Assembly: GCA_008973525.1 (NCBI GenBank)
Contig: WACJ01000254.1
Coordinates: 310,001-374,000 of the forward strand
Origin: Stenopsyche tienmushanensis
Lineage: Eukaryota; Arthropoda; Insecta; Trichoptera; Stenopsychidae
Direction of reading: 5' to 3'
DNA: 64,000 bases
The notes beneath the pieces were generated by a model. That model searched no databases and was not told the DNA's origin. It saw only the letters and a list, made by a program, of their open reading frames with translations. Shown in pieces: positions 12,001 through 27,000 of this stretch (its first letter is position 1; each line of letters begins with the position of its first letter). A program made the translations under genes and the position numbers.

Positions 12001-15000
12001 AAGCACACAATGCCTTTACAGAAAGATCTCTATAAAAAAATACATTGATTTTAATCTGATAAATTTTAATACTACCCCAAAAATTTCAGTTCCAGCTATG
12101 GATGATTAAAAATTACCACTTCAATTGTGTAAGCCTCTGTATCTACTGGCCCATTAAGCCACCAGTGCATAATGCTTTAATAAAATTTTGTGTATGTATC
12201 ACCCATCACCTTATTTGTAAATGAAAATTGGTATATTCAATGTAAAGCTTTACATTCAATTGATATATATACATATAGGTTTATAAGTATTGTAGACATC
12301 CCATTTCATGCAAAATACACCAATTCACACGGTAACCGGTGCATTTACTCGTATGTAAAAAAATGAGCATCTTCAAAAATTAAATTATTTCTATAAATAT
12401 TAATTTATTTTATGAAAAGGTAGATTTTTTGTCATTTTATTAGGGATGAATATTTCATACTTAAGTACCTAAATATATTATATTTATCATGTGCACATTG
12501 ACGTAAAGAAATTAAATAAAGATCACATGATTCGTTTATATACAATTGATTTAACCCAGTAGTATTATTTTATGCTCATTATTTTTAATATGCAAATTAT
12601 TCTAGAATCTCAGAATTACCCTTATTTAATAATTTTGACTGATCATAAAAATGATATATATACCATAAATATACTCAAATGTCCATATATTTTAAACCAA
12701 GCGATACTCAATTTACTAATAAAATTATAAATACGATGATTGAAATGGTTTAACCATAATTTAATTCCATTTCATAGTACCCTTGAATTCAATCAATAAA
12801 ATTCTTATTATTTATAAACTATCAATTTCCGTTATTTTAAGAAACTTGATTTTTTTGAATGATAAACAGAAGTGAACTAAACATTTTTCAAGAAAGAACG
12901 AGACGCATATAAATTATTAGATTGTCCCGTTAGGAATGCTATTTTTTTCTTACTTACTTTTTGAGTATGAATATCTTCAAAAAATAATGCAACAACTGCA
13001 ACTAAAATTATTTGTGATACACTCGGAGAATTTCTAACTGTTTGTCAATACTAGAGATGTTTTAAACGATTTAAATGTGAAAATATTAATTTAGAAAATA
13101 AGGTCCGATGTGAGAGAACGGTTAAAGTGGATAACGATATTATGCATGCTGAAATCGAATCAAATCCAACACAGACTATACGAGGATTAACAGACAAGCT
13201 TAGATACTACCGAAAAAGTATTCAAATAAATTTGAAAATAAATAGGAAAGGCCATAAAACAGGGGGTGTGGATACCGCACGACATTACTGATGAGATCAA
13301 GGCGGTGTGCGCGAGTACGTGTCATGATTTAATCAATAAATAGAAGAAACAATCATTTTTACAGTATCTTGTGACTGAAGATGAAAAGTGGGTGTTGTAC
13401 TCAAATCAAAAACGCAAAAGATGATGATTTTCAAAGGAGCAAGTAAAGAAACCAAACCCTCAACATGGTCTAACAGTAAAAATACCTCTTTTAAATGTAT
13501 AGCGGGACTCCAAAGGTATAATCTAATATGAAGTCCTTTCATATGGCCAAAACATAACGAGGGATTGGCAAACGATTTCACAACCACTTTATTCTCCTGA
13601 TCTTGCTCTGCTGAAGTTTTTTCTTTGAACTCTCATTTAAAAATGACATTCCTAACGGGACAATCTATTATATTAAGAAATAATAGTTGCACTTGGTCTA
13701 AAATAATTTTTGGCAGTGTATTTTATGACATATTTTCGAAGATTACTTTTTTTTGAATAAAAACCTATATTTGAAAAAGAAAACATTATAAAGATAGTGA
13801 AAAATTTCAGTTGTGGGAAAGGTAGACAATACAAGAACATTGGAAAAACACAAACAAAAACTAAGAAACACAAAAACACCAAGACTAATAAGAAGACAAC
13901 ACAGAGAACATCACTCAGTAGATTACGATTCACATGTGGATCAGGTTTTGGTTAGACATATCACAAAGTAAAAACTAATAAGAAGAATCATTTTTTTAAA
14001 CTTCAGCACCACATATTTCCCTGAATTGAATTTCAAACTCAACACCATACAAATGATTAAAGATCAAGATGCAGAATGATTATTATCAAATAATATTTAT
14101 AAGAATACTAGCTTTAAACTATTTATTTTTTACTTTTAGCATTAACTATACACAAAAAATAGGTTAATTATGAACAAATAAAAAGTACTTTGGAGCATTC
14201 AAATTAAAACTTGTCGATTTTCATAAAGTAGTATTAAAGGACACAACTCAAACAAACTATTATTTAAATCAAACAAATCTATTATCGGGTAAAAACTATT
14301 ACATAGGGTTAAAAACAAACTAAAACACCAAATAAAGATAATTTTAACTTTGTCTTTGTGATACATCTTTAAAACTATCAAAATCCGTATGTTATATTCC
14401 ATTCTAGAATTTTTAAACATACTCCACATGTGTCTACAGAAAAGTGATGGTAAGTAAACTATCCCAAAGGAGCATTCCATCTGGCAATGTGACAAATACC
14501 TGGCTAGAGCTCCAGTAGCCGAAAATGTGGGAATGCTTGAAGTTCTGAACAGACCGTTGCCACCGTACCTAATTAGGAGATTTACAAATGAAATCGAAAT
14601 TTTTTGTTCAATTCCACATTGGACATGTGAATAGAATTTTTTTCGGTGATTACAATACAAATAAAACATCAGCTTTTAAAGCAACTGTCTAAGCACTTTT
14701 TTTTTTAAATTAAAATGTTTAAACATAATAAATTATAACATTAACGATAAAGCACATTATTATGGAACAAATAGTGCTAAACGGTTAAAAACCATCCATT
14801 ACGGTTTTTACTATTGATTTTTGCCTCTATTATGAATTTATTTTCCTATTTGTTATGAAATAAAGCAAATAACGTTATTATGAATGATATTACTGTATGG
14901 TTGTATTCATTATAATTAGTATGTAGTAAATCCAAGATCAAATAGTCTTACCGTCCTCCTGCAGGGCTTATCAATCCTGTTGGGGTTCTTGGACGAGAGC

Positions 15001-18000
15001 TTCCATTTGAAGTTACTCCAAGTTTGCTGCTGGTTCTAGGTGTTGAAAGTCCTGATCGTGCCGTGTTAGTCGTTGTCGTAATACGACGGGATAATGGTAT
15101 TCTTGAAGGAGCACCATCGTCTATGATTGACGGATTTTAGTATTAATATAAAATAATCAAACAACGATTTTATAAAGTTTTTATTTAATATTTACTTAGA
15201 AAGAAATTTTAAAGTTACCTGTACTATCAAGAGAAAGATTGGAACCGTGACGAGATGGCGGTTTAGATCCAGTGCGACTAGCAGGACGTGATGATGGTCT
15301 GGAGGATGGTCTTGAACCAACGGGAGTAACAGTAGATCTATTTTGTTTTTAAAAACATGTTTTATTTTCGTTAAATACATGCATTATGTATACAAATGTT
15401 AAACAATTTTTAATTTTACCTTCCAATTGATGGTTTTCTCATAGCAGAACGAGGTGTTTGAGCAAAGGAAGCTTCGTTATCACTCAAGGAATCAGGTGTT
15501 CCAGCTGATAAGGATGAACGAGATGGTCTTGATGCTCCCATAGGTACAGATCGAGCGGATCTTTCCCTAACCTATTTTGAATAATGATAAAACAATTATA
15601 ATAATCTGAATTAAAAGATGAATTAAAATATTTCCAAAAAACTAATATCAAGATTTTACAAAAATAGTTTTAATATCAATATTTTAAGAATCTATTATAT
15701 AAACAATTAATGAATTATACATTTCATTTTAGCAAAGAAACTTAATAATTATTTTTTTTCGCAATCTAATTAATGAACAGTAAAAAATAAGTTATTAAAA
15801 TGATTCTTAATAAAATAAAAATTACAATATTTGTGTGATAAAAACACCACTTTTTCATTTTCAAAATTACTTTCTATAACAATTAGAACAATATTTTAAT
15901 ATTAGCTATAAATTAGTCTTTTAATCTGTTCATATCTATTTTGGCACATACATGGAATTAAAAATACTAGCTTTTAGTTTGAATAAAAGAGCTATTATAA
16001 CTATTGTCTTCTGGATGTAGATGTTCTAAATACAGTGTGATCTAGAATTCAAATCATTAACTACAGGACCAGTGGACATAATAATCTGCTTCAACCTCTT
16101 TTCAGGACTAAAATAATGGTCAACTTTTTAAAACGTACTGTATTTTTTGACCCGCACACATATTTATCCTCGTCGATATGAGTCGAGGACAATAAAAAAT
16201 CTCAACCGAATCCCAGTTTTATTTTAATTAAAATCCAGGGTTCAAGATAAAATAATTCATAATAGCCTAAATATGATTATACTATTTCAAAAGCGCTTAC
16301 CTTTTAATGATGAGTAGCAAAAATCAAACATTCACTCTAGTAAAGAAGTTCTTTCAAAACACATTCTTAAAAATCTAAATTGTAATTGAATAAAATATGA
16401 CAAGTATAAAAATGCATAAGTGCATAAACGAATTAAAATCAATTACAATGTGAAATTTCAAAAAATGTTTTATGAAAACAATGAACTATTAACTAAAGCG
16501 GACAGACGATCTCAAATATTTATATTAATTAAAATATACAGATAAACACATTAACCTGTAATACTCGGATGATGTGCATAACGGACGATTTTCAAATTTA
16601 CTTCCCAGAACTCTTGATACATTTGATTTATAATTTTTTCAAGACTAGTATTAAAACATATATATTCCGCGTGAGCAGAATCTGATACAAATCATCCGAG
16701 CTGAATGGGTTATTAACTTAAAACATACAAACCATGTTTAAATTCAAAAAACAAATTTAAGCCACACAATATTTTTTATACAAATCATTTCATCTGAAAA
16801 AAAATTAGAGCATAGAATATATTGCCATTAATATTTTTTTTTTATATAAGATAAAAAGCACAGCATTTAATAAAACATATTTAGTAGTATTTCCAATGGT
16901 TAATACTATAACTGTCTGAAAAATAAATGCTATATGTATTGATTCAAAAATAATCAGTCGACTGATCATCTATACATTTCAAAAGGGAAATCAATGATAG
17001 ATTAAAGATGTATAATTTGTATGGGGATTTATTACATTAAACATTTCAAATCTTTTAATTAATGGTTGAATTAAATTGTTTTCCAGAACTTTTTAGCTTT
17101 ATTTATATACCAAGAGCTGGCAGCATAAATTAAAAGTCATTACATGTGAATAATTTAATAGTTGTGTTCTGGTGTGTTTTTGGACTATTGTTATGATAGT
17201 CTGGCGACTGAGTGCCATTGGGTTTGGAATGGAGTTGAAATCTAGTGAAAATTCAACATATTTCAACGTATATATTTTTTTAATTATCTATAAATGAGTA
17301 AAATAGATAATAATTTATAAGTGTTGTTAAGATAATGAGTTAACAATATCTGGCATTTTTAAAAATGTAAACTATTAAAATTGATATAATTTTTTGGTTG
17401 GCTTCAGCAAGTTTGAATCAGTCTGGTACTATCTCAACAAGCTGGTAATAGTCTGGCAACCCAAACTTAACGGTATTCAGTCGCCAGATTGTCATAATGA
17501 TAGTCCAAAAACACGCCAGAACACAATTATTAAATTATTCACACGTGTTAGATGACTTTCAATTTATGCTGCCAGCTCTCAGTCTATACTGCAATATATT
17601 TAAATCATAGGTAATCTATCCTTATTCATGATAAACCAAGTAACACTTGGCCAAATATTTAATTGTGAAAATAAAGAAAGCTTTATATTTAAATGATCAT
17701 ATTTGATTACACGTCAAGCTATTTTTAAATAATGTATGCTTAGGAAACATTTTTGCAAATACTACATAGACAGTGCATTAAAATTATTAAATGTAACTAT
17801 ATTTCTTTTAAGTGCAATAACATATAAATTATTATTTTATTAAAAGTAGGAATAATAACAACGTTTTTCTTTTTTCATCGTTATCTTTTACAAAGAAACA
17901 TACTGATTTTTACACCATGTCCTTGGTGTGTAAGATCTATAAATTGTTCAAATTGCGGCTTTATAAACACACATCCTATTGCAGATAAAATAGTTCACTA

Positions 18001-21000
18001 TTTACATAGAATGAGTAAAAAGACAAAATGCTTTAGCAACTAAACATAGCCAAACAGGGTGAACACATCTCTTGAAAATTGTAGAAGCACGCTGATTTAC
18101 AATGCAAAGATATTAAAATTTCCGAGTTTTTTACCCAGTGCTGTTGATGGTAGTGATGATGGAAAGGAGTAGCTGGTGATCTGGTGTGACCATAGACGAA
18201 AGCTTGCTTGGTTCCATGTGTGCTACCCACATGTAGTGGATAGGAACACGGTAATTCTTCACGCTGTCGGAGCGCATCAAAGATAGGCCGTAGTTGCTCC
18301 ATGAATTCCTCGGCTATTTCACAAATATTAAAAAATAATAACGGGAAGGAATAGGATTAAAATGACAAATTAATGTGGACAAAATGGGATTTTTTTCAAA
18401 TTCAGAGTTATATTTTGGTGTATTTCGTTTTTTAGATTTTGAAGACATTCAAGAATTGTATTAACTGATGTTGTGAAAAATCTTTTAAGTTCAAGGCGCC
18501 TCAAATTTTTGCGTAAATAAATGAAGCACCGTTGAAACATTCTTCAGATAATACATTTTATTCGAATTGATTATTCATAGTTGATTTGGAATTTTGTTAA
18601 ATGATAACAGTGATATGCAAATGTAAAAATATCTCCAAAATATAAGCGACAGCGTTTGTATTAAACCGATGGGAGAGGAAAAAATAAAATATTTCTTACA
18701 AAACAACATTCTTGTAATGTATGATAGAATATGATTAAAACTATTGATATCAGAGTTAGTAAAATAGTTGCCAATTATGCAACACGATGCAAATTAAAAA
18801 AAAAAAACACTTAAAAAGTCAATAGCATACAAAGATTCACTCCATATGACAAGAATTGTGTAATACAACAATAGATCAAAACATGAATAAAACAGATATG
18901 TTTTTCTTGTTAACTACGTTACCTTCTGTTTTAAATAATATGAATTCGTAAAAATAAAATTAAATGATTCTTTAAATATCATAAACCTATTAGGGTCAGG
19001 ATACCTATTATAAAAATATCAAACAAGTATAAACTTATTTGCTTTTAAGTCAATATCTTCAGTCAATCCCCAATGACTCATGATTTTTGTTAAATGGATA
19101 AAAATCATTATAAGTCACTTTCTTCACTTTTAATGATAAAATTAAATAAAAACATAAGCATACATGTATTACTTTTTGAAAATTCGTTCTTCTTATACTA
19201 ACATTATGCTAATATTCAATGTACATAACATCATCGAAAGAGAAACAATAATAATACACCATGTTTTTATTTAAGACGGCATGAATTGATATATGCAAAT
19301 TATTGACGGGATATCAGGACAATGAAAGCCGGGGAAAACAATCATAAATATTTACATACCTTTAGTTTTTGAAGAAATAAGAACCACTTTCCAAAGATGC
19401 GTGTGCTACCATATCCATACAAGTGTGGTTTCAATAAAATTACACAACGACAACAAAAACAGCAAACACAAAATATGTGTACAATGATGCATGAAAAACA
19501 TGTGACGTTCTAAAATTGTGCTCCATTTTAAACTTAGGATTCACAGGCTCATCCATGCATGCGCATAATAAAAATATATATTCACATGAAAATTGCTCAT
19601 CACGCTTACCAATAAATACCACTCGGCGGAGTTAAAATATTCGAATCGCACAAACAATTTCACAGAATGAGGTCTTAATTGATTTTATGCAAACTATAAA
19701 AATGACGGTACGCGTTAGGGGTTGCAATATATGATTGTAAATAAATATATCCTAATTAATGTGAGAAATCTTTCCAATCAATTTTCTCATAATCGGTTTT
19801 CACTCGTTTCCTAGTTATAAAAATAATTTCATGTATCATTCATAGTTCCCAATATTCTAGGTGTGCTAAGTATAGGAATCAACAGGAAAGCACGAGTTTT
19901 TAGAAAGCGATGACGGGATTTGACGATATTGTGCCGCAATGGATTAACTTCAACTGTAATAATCTTCATCCGAATATGAATATAGCACCCCCAAGAAGAA
20001 AAATTAACATTACTAGATTTTATATTATTTATTATAAAAGCCTATATTTATTTGCAGAATGAATATTATAAAATACATATTATTCGTATCACACATAAAT
20101 TCTAATATTTTTAAATGTTATGTAATGTATAATGCGTTGTAAAATTGATACAAACATTAAAAGTATCTACTGATGATAAATATGATTTATTCGAGATAAT
20201 ATTTGTGCATTTGTTGAATGGTTCTAAATAATGGTAAGCTTTATAAACATTTTTCATGCTAATTTCCACATACCTTGGTGTATCTGCATCAAATATAGTG
20301 TCAAAGCTTCAACTAATATAAAAATAGATCCACAGCCCAGATTTTAAATTGAAGAAAAATTTTGTTCAACGGACTGAATAAAATTTATCAAATAATGTAC
20401 AAAGGATTTCATGTTCAAAACGAGTAATAAGTGCTCAATGTTTCTGAACAAAAATTTAGGAAGGACTTATTCATAAAATGAAAAATTATGAAGAGATGTA
20501 ATATAGAAGGCACTTTAATATAATCATCTCTGTTTTCATTCTCAATGCATACCTTCGTAATAGGACCTGCTGAGCCAATAGTTGGTGGAGTGTTGGTGGA
20601 AGACCTCGGCGTTTTGGGCTTGAAAGCAGTCATACTCTGTGATACACCTTCGGCCAAAATGAACTGTTCCCTCAACTCGATGTTGGTACGGCCCTTGGCT
20701 GATGAGCCAAATCAAATATGCCGATGCCAGGTCCAATTCACAAGTGCATAAAAGGAGACAAAGGTAGAGGGAAGGGATGTAAGAAAATAAAAAAAATCAA
20801 AGTAAAAAGGAATTGGAAATAAACCAGATTTAAGCGTTAAAGGAAAAAAGAAAATTTTGCGTTCCGTGATAATACATGCATTTCAATTGCACACAATTTA
20901 AAAAAAAGTAATTAAAGGATCGTAAAAAATCGAGGTAAAGGATTTGTGAGAGGATTTAAAAGATTCATGGAAAAAAAATGAAAAGAAAAAATCAGAAAAC

Positions 21001-24000
21001 CAACCAACACAAAACACAAAATAAAGTAATAAAAATATAATCGGATAGGAATCGAGGTAAATGGAAAAGGAGAAAGGAATGTTGTCATTAGTATTTTGAT
21101 TCAAATTTAAAAGTTATTTTATTTTATTATATAAATAAAATCACACTATGCATGACAACATTCATCATACAAATCACAAGAAATAAAAAGAAGAAATTTA
21201 TAAAAATGTTCTTAAATCATGTCGTTTCGTTGTTTGGATAAGTTTAAAGTGTTGCATGGAATAGTTTTTCTTTTCGAATCGACCAAACAAAAATATAAAA
21301 ATGGAATTAATGGACATAAACAAAGCAACGACTATCATCCTGGCGTCATTTATCCAGAACTTTTGATTAAAAATTAAAGACTTCTAACAAGTTACAATTG
21401 TTTATAAAAAAATACTGCGATCTAGGATTGATTAATCACATTCTTATTTCTTGTGATTGTGTACAAATATAAAATAAAATGCGTGTAATAACTATTACTA
21501 ATGTGTATAAAAATAATAAACCAATAAATCTTGAAACAACGATGCACAACTATACATTGCATCATTGAATCAAGATTTGCAAATAAGAAATAATACTACA
21601 AATAAATTAAACTAATGGAAAATTATAAATGAAATGTGCAGTGTAAACAGAGGAGATAGACAGTGATCATGTATTTCATAAAGATAAATCCCCATTGTAA
21701 ATATTTCACTTACAAATATATGCGCAGACCGTAATATGGATACAAATAAGCAAACCGTGCTAATTTGTGAATTATTTTCTTTTTGGTAAGATTGAGTTTT
21801 CTAAATTTTATATTATGCATAACAAACAAAAAATATTTTTAATAATAAAAGGGTTGCAGAAAACTATTTTTTTTTAAATATATAATTCATACAGTGAAAC
21901 ATAATCTGGATCCATAGTTCGATTTGAATATATATTTATATGTAAAAATGTATGAATATATATATGTATGAGCGTGTATACATAAAAACACAGACACATA
22001 CACCACTAAAACAGCATTGGAACATTATATTTTATAGTGATATAATGTCTTCCATGATTAAGTTTATTAAGAAACATAAAAACCAAAAATATTTGTACAA
22101 TTAGTATTAAAAAAATATGAAAAAAGCAAATACTCCAAAATGCTACACAACAAAAAGAGTAAAAAAAATATAATTATTTTTCGACGTGACTTCTATTAAA
22201 ATGATTTATTTATTTGAATTAAAGTCGAAAAATGATCATATTTAAAATATCTTCTAAAGATAATCTTACCGAGGGGGCAACAAGCCTCGTGTTGCTCCGG
22301 TTTGCTCGGATCAGGTAAAGGAAGGACTAAAGACACTACTCAAAATAAATTATAAGCAGTGTGGGGAGAGGGATGGGTTGATTTATTCAAAATAAAGACA
22401 GAAAGAAAGGATAATGCAATATTATCAACATACATAAGGGACAAAATTATTATTGTGATCGAAACAAAATTCAAAACAAAAACGGAGTGATCGAAATGGA
22501 ACGAACGGGGATTGAATAAAGCATCGTATTAGTAAATTGTTAGTGATTTTTTTTTACATTAATGCAATTGTTATAAAAATAAAATTAAAAAATCGTAATA
22601 TTCATCAGAAATCAATCTGTATCTGTGAATAGCACATATAGAGACATTTAATTAGTTTCATTAACACGTTAAATTGTTCTACTGTTGTTTTCATATTAAT
22701 TTATTAGTATTAAAAAAGATATCAATAGTTATTTCGGTAATCACATTAATGCCAGTTAGCACATCTGTTAAGTTGTTATTTGTATATGTTAACAAATTCT
22801 ACCATCGGTTTTATAGTTGATGTGTAATATGAGTAGATTCACATAAGAGTTGTAGAGCATCGATATGTTTCGTATTTTCATTATGTAAAAATATTGCATT
22901 TATAAGAAAATGTGCTATGTTGATCTAACGTGGGTTTAAATTGTTATTCATATTTTAATTAAAATTATTGTTTTTCATTATCGAGTTGAAGTCTAAATAG
23001 AATAAAAAATATATTTATATAAGAAAATCTAAGATTGGTTATTCTTTCAAGCGGTAGTAATTTTAAAAATTCGCTGGTAATTGACTCTGGCGAAAAGTAT
23101 TTTCGAGAAGACAAAAGATGAGATCACCGGCGGCTATGGGCGTGAATTGCGCAGTTAAGGCCGCGCCGGCGCCGGTGGCTCGAGCCGTAAGCCGTACGGC
23201 TCCTTTGTGTTCTCAACCATTCCTTACGCTCAACACCCGTCGTTTTTTAGCAAATCAGCACATCCTGGATCGTTTTATCCAATAAAGTATGCTAATTATT
23301 ATCTTTAATTAACAATTCTCACAAATTACAAGACTAGGCGTTTCTTATGAAAAATACACCGACATTTTACTAAAATTCCTACGTCCTTGGAAATAACCGG
23401 ATACCTCAGTTCGCATTCCATGCCTATAATTTAAACACCATAAAATGTCGACTAGAAGTATATTTCGAACCGTCTCGAAATACAAACATTAAAAATAGAA
23501 ACCAAACAATACGCTTTAATATTTTATTTTTCACAATATTAATTTTATTCATCAATTTAAATAAAATAATTATCAATATATGAAAATTCCATGTAAAATT
23601 CTATCTAATCTCTTAATTAGCTTATTTCAATCATGTGTACAATAAACCATAACAATTAATTTTTGCTTTAATTTCTACAGATTCTCCGGAAAGGCAGAAC
23701 CAAAAATATCAATATGTCCGGAACGATTATCGAAAATTTGAGCGGAAGAAAATTGAGCATACTAGTGAGTATACTCTTAATATGCCAAGTCGCATGTTTT
23801 CTAGTAGGAGGATTGATTGCGCCCGTACCCGCGGGTGCGCAGAGCATCCTCGCCACCGTATGTCAAGATTCAGGCGAGCCCAACAACACAGACCGCTGGT
23901 TCTACAACAGAGGAGAAGGCGCGTGCCGCGGTCTCGAATTGAACAATCTGATTTCACACCGACCGAAAATGGCCAACCAAATAGTGTTCGCCTTCCAGAT

Positions 24001-27000
24001 GCCCGTGCCCAAAGAAAACACAATTTTGGACTACTCGAGGTGGCAACAAAATTTGATCGGAGTGCTACATCTCGACGTTAAATATCGCTCGCAGATGGAA
24101 ATGCAGCCCAGAACGCAGATCGTGATCGACGCTCGATTGGCGTACAGAAATCACGGCGACAAAGACACCGACTGGAAGATGTACGCGCGATCCGTCGAAA
24201 AGAGAAACCTCGATTGCACGATCGACATAAAGAGCGAATCTTATCTGTACAATTGTTCCGCCGTTCCACTGTTTGAACTCGGCTCTCTTCATCATGACTT
24301 TTATCTTTTGAACATACGTTTGCCGGTGGACTCGGAAAGCAATATGAACGTTCATCTCGGTCATCTCAACGACATGTGGCTGATTGCCATCAATCAAAAT
24401 GGGGGTTTCACGAAAGTTTGGGTGTCGTTGAAGACGATCTTTTTCCCAATCATCGTTGCGATCATGATTTGGTTTTGGCACCGTGTGCATTTACTCTCTA
24501 GAAAGCCTGTAATTCTCGAGGAAATGTTAATGTATCTCGGGGGAGCTTTATGTTTATTGAATATGCCTCTGGAATATCTCACTCTGCTCTTTGACATGCC
24601 GTTCATGCTGTTGCTCGGAGATATAAGACAGGGTTTATTCTATGCTATGCTTCTGTCCTTTTGGCTCGTATTCGCTGGAGAACACATGTTGGTGCACGAC
24701 ACTGCCAATACGAGCACCGTCAAAGTGTATTGGAAACATCTGAGCGCCGTAGCGATTGGTTGTATATCACTGTTTGTTTTTGACATGTGCGAAAGAGGAG
24801 TTCAACTGCGAAATCCTTTCTATTCAATTTGGGTAACGGATATTGGTACTAATTTAGCGCTGACAGTTTATAATATTAGCCGGAATATCAGCTGGAATCT
24901 ATTTTCTCTTCTTATGCAACATGATCTGGAAGGTATTTTGCAATATTTCCCAGAAACGAGCTTCTCTGCCGGCTATGGGATCAGTAAGACGGTTACACTA
25001 CGAAGGTATTATTTACCGTTTCAAATTTATGATGTTGGCAACACTCTTGTGCGCAGCTTTGACGGTGATTGGATTTATTTTGGGACAAGTTGCCGAAGGT
25101 CAATGGAAATGGGATGAAGATATTGAGCTCGAATTCACATCTGCTTTCTTTACCGGCGTTTATGGAATGTGGAATATTTACATATTCGCCTTGTTGGTTT
25201 TATACGCTCCTAGTCATAAAAAGTGGGCCATGACGGACAATCCCGACAGCCAAAATTTGAGCGAAGAGATTGAATTTAGTAGGCTCCCTAGCGAGACGAG
25301 TCCCAGCGAAATTTCATCTTTGACATCGTTTGTACGCAAAACGACAATTGACTGAATGGATTTCGAAGAAATTTCTGACTTAAAAAATGTGATCGAATTA
25401 AACAGTATTATTTTAAGATCTATGGGGGGGAATGCCATTTTTATTTTAATATGTATTTATACATTTGATTCTTAATATTTTTTATACTAACTTTTGCATT
25501 TACTACATTTAAAAACAATAGCTAAAACGTCTTAATAAATATTAATATTTAGATATTGTCAAAATTGTTTTTTATTTTTGATAATAAGTGTACTGTGAGT
25601 CCGGAAAGGAAATGAAACTGTTCCATTTGAAAGCTCTAGTTTTAATATTAAATCCTTAAGCTTTGTATATTTAATGGACTATCTAAATCTAACTTTTATT
25701 TATGCAAAAATGTCGTAGATGATTAATACTAAGCTAACTTTTATAGTGATATTGAATTGTGCATTTATAATTTCCTAAGTGTTTAGAATACACCTGTATA
25801 TGTTTTTAATATGTTCTTAAACATATAGAAAACCCGTAGATATAAATTATTAATGTTGTAATTAATGTGTCGTCATTATAATGTCAAATAAAATTAACAT
25901 AAGAGTAACCAATTTTAAATCTGTGAACACAGTAGTCAAAAGTTCAATTTTTATCCTATCGAGTTCTATTTTAGATATTCAACACCGAGAATTACACGTA
26001 CGCAACTACTAGCACATTTTCTATGTTTTTATGTTCATAATGTAATTTTTTATTGATCAATAAAATATTAAATACCAAATCTTATTCATTTTAATTTCTT
26101 TGGGCCCAATATATGATAGCAATTTATTTTGTATTGAAACTGAAGGTTCTCAAAGGAGATCAGAAATATTTATTTCTCATATTGTGAGCACAACTATATT
26201 GTTCTAATAATGAAAATTGATTAATTAGAATAACTAATAATAAAATTGATTAAATAGAATAATCAATATGATCTTTGGATTATTTATATTATGTTATGGA
26301 CCTGATTTTTTTTTGGGCTTCTAACTCATTAAATTTTAGATTTTATATTATCGCATAGGTATGCTTATGAAAATTTTGAAGCTTAATCTGCAAAGTGGAA
26401 AGGGTTCAATGTCAAGAGTTGAAAAAAGAAGATATAATGTCTCATTAATCGTTCATAATTCTTAACGAAACTTTCATTAAAAGAACAATATTTAACCAAA
26501 TACTTAAGCGTGTATATTTTGAAAATGATGGCAAAGAAATATGTGCCTTTAATGAAAAAATGCACTCGATACAATTACACGGTTGTAGTTTATTATACAA
26601 GTGTTATTAGGCTGTGATTTAAATTGGATGCGTTTTTCCAATTCTTTATAACTTGAATATTTACACATTACCAAAGGATTGTATTAGGGTTGGCCTTAAC
26701 CAATGAAGCTGATTTTTAAAATTCAAGTTATAATAATTATGGGTTGATCTTTTGAGGTATATAATATTTATAACATATTTTCTATAATCAATATTAAACT
26801 CTCAATAGAATCAGCGTCTATAAATATATTGATCGACTTAATATGCATTATAGAAATATGCAAAATAATAAATAAACTGTATAAATCAAAAGTCGTATCA
26901 TTATTAAATCTTATCCATTTTCATATAAAATTGTGTTTAATTTTTTTTTTTTTTTGCAATATTTCGTTAATAATTCAACTTTTGACTTGATACTGTAAAA

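Noticed and set aside
14199..14669. 156-codon - strand open frame
   Set aside because: It only overlaps the real 69-nt shot exon at 14500-14568. The flanking translation is Ile/Phe/Asn/Lys-rich intron sequence.
23727..24490. Overlapping open frames antisense to wls
   Set aside because: Shadows of a GC-richer coding exon; composition is typical of antisense translation.
24921..25355. Separate 144-residue + strand protein
   Set aside because: It is the C-terminal part of wls in the frame after the extra base, not an independent gene.
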